From DASVCN01 sp040905665 (GTDB taxonomy: Bacteria > Deinococcota > Deinococci > Deinococcales > Trueperaceae): 64,000 nucleotides of DNA. Of the stretch, positions 33,339 through 41,338 are shown one piece after another. The stretch is from the NCBI GenBank assembly GCA_040905665.1, contig JBBDRD010000029.1, positions 1-64,000 of the forward strand, in the 5' to 3' direction. Within the stretch, counting starts at the first letter, position 1. Every line of letters starts with the position of its first letter. The notes below the pieces were generated by a model, which was given only the letters and a program-made list of their open reading frames with translations, searched no databases and was not told the DNA's origin. A program made the translations under genes and the position numbers.

Positions 33339-34171
33339 GCTTCCTCGCGCCGTAGCTCCGCCGCGCGGCGCGCCGCTTGCTCCACCGCATCCATGAGGGC
33401 GAAACGTAGTCCGTGGAGCTCGAGCGCCTTGATTCCCGCGATCGCGGTGCCCCCGGCCGAGGCGACCTCGTCCTTTATGCGCGCCGGCTCCTCGTCGGCA
33501 AGCAGATGGGCGGTGGTGAGGAGAACCTCGCGCGTGAGTTCCCGCGCGAGTGTACGAGGGAACCCCACGCGTACGCCGCCGTCCGCCAGCGCCTCGGCGA
33601 CTACAGCCGCGAACGCCGGGCCGGAGCCCACCAGGCCGGTGAAAGCGTCGAATAACCGCTCTGGGACGTGGTGGACAGTGCCCACTGCCGCGAATAGGCT
33701 CTCCGCGAAGGTCACGTCATCGTCGCTCGCCTCGCTCAGATGTGCCAGAGCGGTCGTGCTCATGCCGACTCGTGCCCCCAGGTTGGGCATGGTTCGCACT
33801 ACCCTCCGGCTGCCCACCAGGCGGGCCACGGTCTCCGCGGGAACTCCGGCCATGAGACTGATGTACGAGGCCGTTCGTTGAGCGATCAGCGGAGCGACTT
33901 CGGGGAACGACTGGGGTTTGACTGCGATTAGAACCCTCGCGGCGCGGTGTACTCCCTCATCGTCGAGGCAGGTCACGCCGTGCGTTTCGCTCAGTTGCGT
34001 CCGCCGTGCCGGGTCGGGATGGTAGATACCCACCTCGTTTGCCTTCACGACCCCGGCTTGCAGTGCGCCGGTTAGGACCGCAGCGCCCATCTTGCCGGCG
34101 CCGACTAACGCAAGTATCACGGCAGAACTCGAGTTTGGGGGGGGAGCCAAGTGAGGTGAGCCATGGCTCAT
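33335..34171 (-). CDS. proC: Pyrroline-5-carboxylate reductase
   Basis: Last step of proline synthesis, NAD(P)H-dependent. The Rossmann opening is ALVGAGKMGAAVLTG. Further motifs are LIAVKPQSFPEVA, VVRTMPNLGARVGMSTTAL, and the signature LVGSGPAFAAVVAEALADGGVRVGF together with VASAGGTAIAGIKALE. It is 278 residues long. The ATG at 34171 overlaps the stop of the VanZ-like gene (ATGA), which supports this start despite an N-terminal extension of about 17 residues compared with typical ProC. Confidence 0.95.
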   Translation of the reverse strand: MSHGSPHLAPPPNSSSAVILALVGAGKMGAAVLTGALQAGVVKANEVGIYHPDPARRTQLSETHGVTCLDDEGVHRAARVLIAVKPQSFPEVAPLIAQRTASYISLMAGVPAETVARLVGSRRVVRTMPNLGARVGMSTTALAHLSEASDDDVTFAESLFAAVGTVHHVPERLFDAFTGLVGSGPAFAAVVAEALADGGVRVGFPRTLARELTREVLLTTAHLLADEEPARIKDEVASAGGTAIAGIKALELHGLRFALMDAVEQAARRAAELRREEA

Positions 34172-34551
34172 TCTACTGACTCGCCGGCGGAGCGAGCCTC
34201 CCGTGACGGATAGTACACAAGCCATACGCCAACTGCTGCCCCGGCAATATCGGCCAACCAGTCCAGTATATCGGGGTTGCGGCCGGGCACAAACATCTGA
34301 TGGACTTCGTCGACCACGCCGTAGAGGGCGGCCACTGCAACTGCCAACGTCGGCCTTAGCCCCGCCATATAGAGCAGGGCCGAGAGGACGCCAAAGAGCC
34401 CGGCATGCGCGAGCTTATCGGCGGGCAGCCAACCTGGCAGATCGAACGGGTCCGAGATACCGCTCTGACTCGAGAGGAGGAAGACCAGCAGCATCCAGGC
34501 AACAGGCGCCAGACGCCACAGTAGCGAGCCACGAGCAAGTCCTCTAGGCAT
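34168..34551 (-). CDS. VanZ-like membrane protein
   Basis: A 127-residue protein with about four membrane segments and the VanZ-like pattern: VAWMLLVFLLSSQSG near the N-terminus, then PADKLAHAGLFGVLSALLY, LYGVVDEVHQMFVPGRNPDILDWLADIAGAAVG. The conserved DKxxH and DExxQxFxPGRxxxxxDxxxN-type residues are kept. The original VanZ gives low-level teicoplanin resistance; most relatives have no known role. The ATG at 34551 overlaps the end of the preceding gene by 8 nt; the longer frame upstream is the shadow of its repeat. Confidence 0.85.
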   Translation of the reverse strand: MPRGLARGSLLWRLAPVAWMLLVFLLSSQSGISDPFDLPGWLPADKLAHAGLFGVLSALLYMAGLRPTLAVAVAALYGVVDEVHQMFVPGRNPDILDWLADIAGAAVGVWLVYYPSREARSAGESVE

Positions 34552-35053
34552 CGTCGCGGGTCTCGCTGCCTTCCGGCGCGCTACTCGCTCGCTGGGCAGC
34601 GAGACCGTGCTCCACCAGCTTGTGCTCCACCAGCTTGTGCTCCACCAGCTCGAGCAATACACCGCCGGTCCAGCTTGGGTGCAGAAAGATTACACGGCTA
34701 CCCGCATGCCCGGCGGTTGGCGCCGGCTGGGTAAAACGTGCGCCCTCCTCTATCAGGCGCTCCACCTCGCTGTCCAGCGAACGCACGCGCAGCGCCACAT
34801 GGTGGAGTCCTGGTCCCCGACGTTCGAGGAACCGTGCCACCGGTGTTTGGGGCCCGGTGGGCTCAATGAGCTCGATGCGGCTACCCGCGGCTTGCAGCAT
34901 CCGAACCCGCACCCCCTGCTCGGGAAGGAGTTCGTCGACGCCGGACTCGAGGCCCAACAACAGGTAGGGAGTCGATGCCGCTTCCAGATCGGCAACCGCA
35001 ATCGCCACGTGATCGAGCGGCAGGCCCCGCAAAATGGCGGGCAGTTCGCTCAC
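34544..35053 (-). CDS. VOC-family protein, probable methylmalonyl-CoA epimerase
   Basis: A 169-residue glyoxalase-fold protein. It has LDHVAIAVADLEAASTPYLLLG at the start, VRMLQAAGSRIELIEPTG, the metal/His motif GPGLHHVALRV, and RVIFLHPSWTGGVLLELVE, matching epimerases that interconvert (R)- and (S)-methylmalonyl-CoA. The C-terminus is extended by about 30 residues, beginning with a 15-nt repeat that encodes LVEHK-LVEHK-LVEHG. I chose the GTG at 35053; the frame upstream of it has no family similarity. No mutase gene is in the window. Confidence 0.8.
   Translation of the reverse strand: MSELPAILRGLPLDHVAIAVADLEAASTPYLLLGLESGVDELLPEQGVRVRMLQAAGSRIELIEPTGPQTPVARFLERRGPGLHHVALRVRSLDSEVERLIEEGARFTQPAPTAGHAGSRVIFLHPSWTGGVLLELVEHKLVEHKLVEHGLAAQRASSAPEGSETRDDA
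34607..34651 (-). repeat. 15-nt tandem repeat at the 3' end of the epimerase gene
   Basis: Three exact or near-exact copies of GTGCTCCACCAGCTT (plus strand) at 34607-34651, coding for the LVEHK repeats at the point where the family domain ends. Confidence 0.9.
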
Positions 35054-35206
35054 GATCGACCCGCTGATGGGACACAGTGGCTTGTAGCGGGAAAGCCTGG
35101 AACTACGAGAACAGAGCGAGCATCTATGAGATCGGCGAGCCGGCACATGGCGTAAGCATAGCCTCCGCTGCCGCTGCCGGCCGGTTCGATTGTCGGTCGA
35201 AGCGCA

Positions 35207-35236
35207 GGTTCGGGCGCCGGTTCGGGCGCCGGTTCA
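35207..35236 (-). repeat. 12-nt repeat overlapping the end of the asparaginase gene
   Basis: GGTTCGGGCGCC (plus strand) at 35207-35218 and 35219-35230, then GGTTCA reaching into the asparaginase stop codon (35234-35236). Confidence 0.6.
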
Positions 35237-36343
35237 TGACCTGCTCGCGGCGTCACTGGGATCGCCCGCGGCGGCGTCAGGCGGCTCCCTGGTCGTGTCG
35301 TCAGTTGTGATCTCGCCCCTCAGATCACGAGACATCATCTGGCGCACCCGTTTCGCAGGCAGCTCCAAGGAGAGGAGATAGCTCAACTTCGCCAGGGCGG
35401 CCTCAACCGTCATGTCACCGCCGCTTACCACCCCAGCTTCGGCCAGGGCTCGGCCGGTTGCATAACCCGACATGTCTACCGCGCCCCTTAAGCACTGGGT
35501 GCAGTTCACCAGCACCACGCCGCGCTTGTTGGCTTCACGTAGGGCGTCGATAAGGTCGCCGTCACGGGCGGGAGCGTTGCCGGCTCCAAAGGTCTCGAGC
35601 ACCACCCCGCGGAGCTGGCCATCGAGGAGGCGTTCGAGTAGATTCGCCGAGATTCCCGGGAAGAGGCGTAGAGCGGCTACTTCGGCGGCAGCAAACGCTC
35701 GCACTTGCAACGCCTCACCCGTGGGCGACATCAGTAAATCCGTGCGTAGCTTCACGTCGATGCCGACCCGTCCCAGTAGCGGAAAGTTTGGCGACTCGAA
35801 GGCGTCGAAACCACCCACCGAGACCTTTGTGGCGCGGTTGCCGCGGAGCAGGGCGCCGTTGAGGTAGAGGCAGACCTCGCTCAGCTCTCCAGACGCCGCC
35901 AGCATCATCGAAGTGATGAGATTCTCTCTAGCGTCGCTGCGAACCTCGACCAGCGGTATTTGTGAGCCGGTGAGCAGCACCGGCTTTGCCAATCCTTCGA
36001 GCATGAAGGAGAGGGCCGAGGCGCTGTAAGCCATCGTGTCGGTACCGTGCAGCACGACGAAGCCATCAAAATGATGGTAGTTGGCCGCAATGTCACGGGC
36101 GACCATTTCCCATTCGACGGGGCCCACGTTCGAAGAGTCGAGCAGGGGAGAGTATTCGTGTAGGACGTAGCGCGGAAGGTCGGGGTGCTCGAGCTCCGGC
36201 ATGGCCGCCAACCGTTCGGCCAGATAACCGGGTACAGGCTCATAGCCCGATGAGCCGCGCCGCATGCCGATGGTGCCGCCGGTATAGGCGATGTAGACGA
36301 CTTTCTCCGGTAGCGGTCCACGGGCTGCGGGCGCGTTCGTCAC
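35234..36343 (-). CDS. L-asparaginase, type I
   Basis: Hydrolyses asparagine to aspartate and ammonia. The two active-site signatures are complete: VYIAYTGGTIGMRRG (Thr nucleophile, near residue 21) and FVVLHGTDTMAYSASALSF (near 98). LTGSQIPLVEVRSDARENL and ETFGAGNAP are also typical. With 369 residues and no signal peptide it is a cytosolic type I enzyme. Its GTG follows the TAG of the argA-like gene without any gap, so it belongs to the argG operon; aspartate made here could feed argininosuccinate synthesis (inference). Confidence 0.92.
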   Translation of the reverse strand: MTNAPAARGPLPEKVVYIAYTGGTIGMRRGSSGYEPVPGYLAERLAAMPELEHPDLPRYVLHEYSPLLDSSNVGPVEWEMVARDIAANYHHFDGFVVLHGTDTMAYSASALSFMLEGLAKPVLLTGSQIPLVEVRSDARENLITSMMLAASGELSEVCLYLNGALLRGNRATKVSVGGFDAFESPNFPLLGRVGIDVKLRTDLLMSPTGEALQVRAFAAAEVAALRLFPGISANLLERLLDGQLRGVVLETFGAGNAPARDGDLIDALREANKRGVVLVNCTQCLRGAVDMSGYATGRALAEAGVVSGGDMTVEAALAKLSYLLSLELPAKRVRQMMSRDLRGEITTDDTTREPPDAAAGDPSDAASRS

Positions 36344-36904
36344 CTAGCGGATACCGGGCGGGACCTGCGCTTGGGGCGGATCAGGCAGGTTGCGGGGGAT
36401 CGGCACGTCTTCCAGCCGCTTTACAACGCCATTTTCATTGCAGCCAACGAAGAAGGGGCAGCGGAGGCATTCGGACCATACGCGTGGGTGCAATTCGCGA
36501 GTCTTGTCGATTAGCCTGAAGCCGCACTTCTCGAAGAAGCCGACCTCGTAGGTCCAGGCGAATACCACCGGAATGCCTACCCGTCGGGCTTCCTCCTCGC
36601 AGGCTGCTACCAGCGCCCGGCCCACTCCGCGCGCCTGGGCGTCGTTTGCCACCGCGAGCCCCCGGACCTCCGCTATGTCACCCCACAGGATGTGCAGCGC
36701 CGCGTTCCCGGCAAAGCGCGGCCCGTCCTCTGTTAATTCCTCGCACACGAAGAAGTCCCGCAGGTTTTCGAAGATGTTCTGCATCGGCCGCACCAGCATG
36801 CGGCCTTCCTGAGCCCAATGTCCGATGTTTTCGAAGATCGAGGGGACGTCCTCGGCGCGTGCGGGGCGCACTCTCAAGCAAGTTCTCGGTGATTGGCAGC
36901 TCAC
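36344..36904 (-). CDS. argA: N-acetylglutamate synthase, short GNAT type
   Basis: A 186-residue GNAT enzyme matching the short ArgA group: FFVCEELTEDGPRFAGNAALHILWGDIAEVRGLAV, the acetyl-CoA loop DAQARGVGRALVAACEEEAR, TYEVGFFEKCGFRLIDKTRELHPRVWSECLRC, and the trailing cysteines CPFFVGC. It acetylates glutamate in the first step of arginine synthesis, which its place between argH and asparaginase supports. The GTG start overlaps the argH stop as GTGA. I am fairly sure of the family; the substrate is inferred. Confidence 0.85.
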   Translation of the reverse strand: MSCQSPRTCLRVRPARAEDVPSIFENIGHWAQEGRMLVRPMQNIFENLRDFFVCEELTEDGPRFAGNAALHILWGDIAEVRGLAVANDAQARGVGRALVAACEEEARRVGIPVVFAWTYEVGFFEKCGFRLIDKTRELHPRVWSECLRCPFFVGCNENGVVKRLEDVPIPRNLPDPPQAQVPPGIR

Positions 36905-38397
36905 TGTCGTTGCTCCTCTGCCAGGATAGTGCGGGCCCGGCTTATCTGCTCCGTCACTCGGCTTCGAGCGGTGCCGCCATAACTGTTCCTCGCGTCGACC
37001 ACGCGCTCTAGCTCGAGCACCTCGTACACGTCCTCCTCGATCGCGTCGCTGGCCGACCGCAATACCTCCAAGGGAAGGCTCTGGAGGTCCACTCCGCGGC
37101 GCAGCGCTTCGGCCACCAGTCGACCCACTACCTCGTGTGCGTCTCTAAATGGCACGCCCCGACGTGCGAGGTAGTCGGCCAGGTCGGTTGCGTTGGAGAA
37201 TGCTCCGCCGGCCGCCTCGCGCATTCTTCCGCTGTTCACGGTCATTCGCGGCAGCATCGACACGGTTAGGCGCAAACAGGTTTCCAAGGTCGCGGCCGCG
37301 TCGATCACGCCCTCCTTGTCCTCCTGCATGTCCTTGTTATAGGCGAGCGGGAGTCCTTTCATCGTGGTGAGCAGCGCCAGGAGAGAGCCGTAGACCCGGC
37401 CGGTCTTGCCCCGGATCAGTTCGCTCACGTCGGGATTCTTCTTCTGCGGCATTATCGATGATCCGGTGGTGTGGGAGTCGGGCAGGGTGATGAAGCCGAA
37501 CTCCTGGCTCGACCAGAGGATCAGCTCCTCGCTCAACCGAGAGAGGTGCATCATGGTGATCGCCGATGCCGACAGGAACTCGATCGCGAAGTCACGATCG
37601 GACACGGCGTCGAGCGAGTTGGCCGCCACGCCTGCGAAGCCCAGCAACTCGGCGCTCCGCTGGCGGTCGATGGGAAAACCGGTCCCGGCCAACGCCCCCG
37701 CCCCCAGCGGTGAAACGTCGGTTCGCACCAGGCAGTCGGCGTACCGCTGCCCATCCCGTGAGAACATCTCGAAGTAGGCCAGCAGATGATGTGACAGCCT
37801 CACCGGTTGAGCGACCTGCAAGTGGGTGTAGCCGGGAATGATGACTTCGACGTGGCGATCGGCCAGCTCCACGAGTACGCCGCGGAGCTCGGTGATTAAG
37901 CCCTGCAGCTCCAGGTTGCGGCGCTTAAGCCAGAGCCGGAAATCGGTTGCCACCTGGTCGTTGCGGCTACGGGCGGTGTGCAGCTTTCCACCCAGCGGGC
38001 CGATCCTTTCGGTGAGCGCCCGCTCGATGTTCATGTGTACGTCCTCGAGCTCGACGCGCCATTCGAAGCGTCCAGCATCAACGTCGTTCTCGATCTGGCG
38101 CAGGCCCTCGACGATGCGGCGGCCTTCCTCGTCGGAGAGGATCCCCTGTTCGGTGAGCATAGTTGCGTGAGCGACAGAGCCGGCTATATCGTCCAAAGCC
38201 AACTCGCGGTCCACATCGATCGAGGCGTTGAAGCGCTGCACCAGATCGTCGGTCCCCTCTTCGAAGCGGCCGCCCCACATGCGCCCACCGGTGTTGGGTG
38301 CGCCCGCTCCGGACGTCTCGCCGGCGCCCGCGTCCCTATTGGGCCGGTCCCCACTGCCCTCCTCCGCGCTGCCCTTCTTGTTGGGCGTTTCGCTCAC
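36901..38397 (-). CDS. argH: Argininosuccinate lyase
   Basis: Splits argininosuccinate into arginine and fumarate. It shows MWGGRFEEGTDDLVQRFNASI, DVHMNIERALTERIG, HTARSRNDQVATDFRLW, IPGYTHLQVAQPVRLSHHLL and the superfamily signature GSSIMPQKKNPDVSELIRG. At 498 residues it is longer than usual (about 460), owing to an N-terminal low-complexity tail of roughly 38 residues (rich in Gly, Ala, Asp). That tail is kept because its GTG overlaps the preceding GNAT stop as GTGA; an internal start at the ATG before WGGRF cannot be excluded. Confidence 0.96.
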   Translation of the reverse strand: MSETPNKKGSAEEGSGDRPNRDAGAGETSGAGAPNTGGRMWGGRFEEGTDDLVQRFNASIDVDRELALDDIAGSVAHATMLTEQGILSDEEGRRIVEGLRQIENDVDAGRFEWRVELEDVHMNIERALTERIGPLGGKLHTARSRNDQVATDFRLWLKRRNLELQGLITELRGVLVELADRHVEVIIPGYTHLQVAQPVRLSHHLLAYFEMFSRDGQRYADCLVRTDVSPLGAGALAGTGFPIDRQRSAELLGFAGVAANSLDAVSDRDFAIEFLSASAITMMHLSRLSEELILWSSQEFGFITLPDSHTTGSSIMPQKKNPDVSELIRGKTGRVYGSLLALLTTMKGLPLAYNKDMQEDKEGVIDAAATLETCLRLTVSMLPRMTVNSGRMREAAGGAFSNATDLADYLARRGVPFRDAHEVVGRLVAEALRRGVDLQSLPLEVLRSASDAIEEDVYEVLELERVVDARNSYGGTARSRVTEQISRARTILAEEQRQ

Positions 38398-38881
38398 AGC
38401 TTTTGCGCCTTGAGCTGCCAGATTCCGCCCACCCGCTTGTGTGCCGTCAGTCGCTCACCGTCGCCGTCTTCGACGGTGTAGCCAAGCCGGCGGTAGTAAC
38501 CGGCCAGCTGGTCGTCGGGGAGCACGACGCTAAGCGAGGGGATGTTGTAGCGGATGGCCAGAGCCTCGACTTTGGTCATCAGCCAGCGTCCGAAGCCCAG
38601 GCGGTGCGCCTGGGGCAGGGTACATACCCGGTCGAGCAGCCAACCCTCGTCGGCCTCACGCCAGCGTACGGCGCAGAGCGGCACGCCCTCCTCGTCCTCG
38701 AGCATGAGCGCGCCGCCGCTCTGGAGCCATTCGAGCATGCAGCTATCGGCTTCCGGTTCTTCGGGCCGCGCCTGGGCGAAGAGTATGCCCAGGCGTTGGC
38801 TGTCGAGAGTGGTCGCCCAGCGCAGCTTCGTGGCGTCGTAGGCCCGGCCGGCGGGAGCGAGTAGAGCCGTGGCCGCCCGGC

Positions 38882-38885
<4 letters not shown>
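38394..38885 (-). CDS. GNAT-family acetyltransferase
   Basis: A 163-residue GNAT protein. The acetyl-CoA binding region is LLDRVCTLPQAHRLGFGRWLMTKVEALA and the closing motif is YYRRLGYTVEDGDGERLTAHKRV. Substrate unknown. It lies between argG and argH, linked to both by GTGA stop-start overlaps, so it is made together with arginine enzymes and may act on an arginine-pathway compound, but this is only context. Confidence 0.8.
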
Positions 38886-40135
<1,250 letters not shown>

Positions 40136-40193
40136 TCAAACCTCCTGAACGAAACAGCCCAGACCTGCCGGCCACGGCGACAAAAGGAACCTA

Positions 40194-40208
40194 CCGCTCG
40201 AGGAGCGG
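40194..40208 (-). other. Hairpin in the leader before argG
   Basis: A perfect 6-bp stem CCGCTC-CTC-GAGCGG, followed on the minus strand by TAGGTTCCTTTTG. It lies about 60 nt before the argG start. It could be an attenuator or the terminator of the upstream eamA gene; the T run is poor. The 175 bp between eamA and argG hold nothing else that I can name. Confidence 0.35.
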
Positions 40209-40310
40209 ATTAACGGCGTCGGGCGCGGGTCTGGGTAGTAGTTGAACTGTGCATAATTGGGTGCGGCTTCTGAAAATTGTTTCATCCACCGCAAAAACGA
40301 TGCAAATCTA

Positions 40311-41279
40311 TCACGGTCTACCGGGGGGGTCAAGAGATTGCGTGTCACTGCCCGCACTCTCGAGAAACCGGTCTTGCCTGCTTTCGAACTGAGGCTCGGT
40401 CTGCCGGCGCCACGAAGGCAGGGAGGCAAGCACAGCGGTGGCGAGGATCAGGCCGGCTCCCGCCATTCCCAGCGCACCAAATCGCTCCCCGAAGAGCAGG
40501 GCCGCCAGAGCGACCGCAACCACCGGTTCGGCGGTGGCAACCAGCACCGCACGCGACGCCTCCACCCGCGCCAGGCCGGTGTAGTAGACGAGGTAGGCTA
40601 GATAGGTGGAGAAAATGGCGAGCAAAGCCAGCAGTCCCCACGCGGCTGCGCTCTTAGGGGCGAAGGAGACGAACGGGAAGAGGCAGGCGGCTCCGATAGG
40701 CAATACCCAAGCGTATATAGTCACCGGTCGGTAGCGCTCCAGGAAGAGTTTGCCGAAGATGTAGTAGGAGGCGTAGGTGAGGGCGGCAACCAAACCCCAG
40801 AAGATGGAGGTGGCATTTGCGACAATTCCCAAACCGCCACCTATTGATACCAGTGTGATTCCCACTAAGGCCAGCGGCGCCAAGACGAGCTTGTGGGTGG
40901 TTAGGCGTTCGCCCAGTACCAGCCAGGCGGCGACGATAACGAAGAGCGGTGCCGTGTAGAGGAGTATGAACGCCAAACTTATTCCGCCGGTGTCGATCGC
41001 CAAAATCAACGAGGCGTAGAAGAGGGATACGCCCACTACTGCGAACCCCGCCAGGGGAAGAGCGTCTAGGCGGCGCGAGAGGACCAGGCGTCGTTGCGCG
41101 GCGGCGTGAGCTACGAACAGGCCACCCCCCAGGAGTGCCCGCCAAAAGGCGACCTCCAACGCCGAAATGCCCTCTGCGAAGATTCCCTTCGAGATCATGC
41201 CGATTAGGCCCCATAGGATGGCGGCGCATAGGATCAGCAAATAGCCGGAGGCAAACGCGCCCCGCTGTTTTCGAATCAC
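40311..41279 (-). CDS. EamA/DMT-family membrane transporter
   Basis: A 322-residue protein with ten membrane segments in two EamA halves: YLLILCAAILWGLIGMISKG...EVAFWRALLGGGLF in the first and SIFWGLVAALTYASYYIFGKLF...ATAEPVVAVALAALLFGERF in the second. The family exports small metabolites such as amino acids; the substrate is unknown. The GTG at 41279 lies at the end of a stop-start repeat that joins it to the upstream envelope-protein gene. Confidence 0.9.
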   Translation of the reverse strand: MIRKQRGAFASGYLLILCAAILWGLIGMISKGIFAEGISALEVAFWRALLGGGLFVAHAAAQRRLVLSRRLDALPLAGFAVVGVSLFYASLILAIDTGGISLAFILLYTAPLFVIVAAWLVLGERLTTHKLVLAPLALVGITLVSIGGGLGIVANATSIFWGLVAALTYASYYIFGKLFLERYRPVTIYAWVLPIGAACLFPFVSFAPKSAAAWGLLALLAIFSTYLAYLVYYTGLARVEASRAVLVATAEPVVAVALAALLFGERFGALGMAGAGLILATAVLASLPSWRRQTEPQFESRQDRFLESAGSDTQSLDPPGRP

Positions 41280-41338
41280 TGCCTGCCCCTCAGCTGCCTG
41301 CCGTACAGCTGACTGCGCTTCAGCTGCCTGCGCTTCAG
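41276..41338 (-). repeat. Stop-start relay repeat between envelope protein gene and eamA
   Basis: CTGA motifs (one changed to CTGT) at 41338-41335, 41323-41320, 41308-41305 and 41293-41290, then GTGA at 41279-41276; spacing 15, 15, 15, 14. The first TGA is the stop of the upstream gene and the last motif supplies the eamA GTG. A frame of 20 codons (LKRRQ-LKRSQ-LYGRQ-LRGRQ) runs from the CTG overlapping the first stop to the TGA overlapping the eamA start, with no internal stop. Layout and length equal those of the rimM/trmD repeat, but the first codon would be CTG, a rare initiator. Confidence 0.8.

Noticed and set aside
34552..34662. N-terminal extension of the VanZ-like protein rich in WWST
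   Set aside because: It is the epimerase 15-nt repeat read in another frame; the ATG at 34551 is the better start.
40215..40270. Arginine-repressor box upstream of argG
   Set aside because: A partial match (TTGAACTGTGCATAATT) has only one good half-site, and no argR gene is in view.
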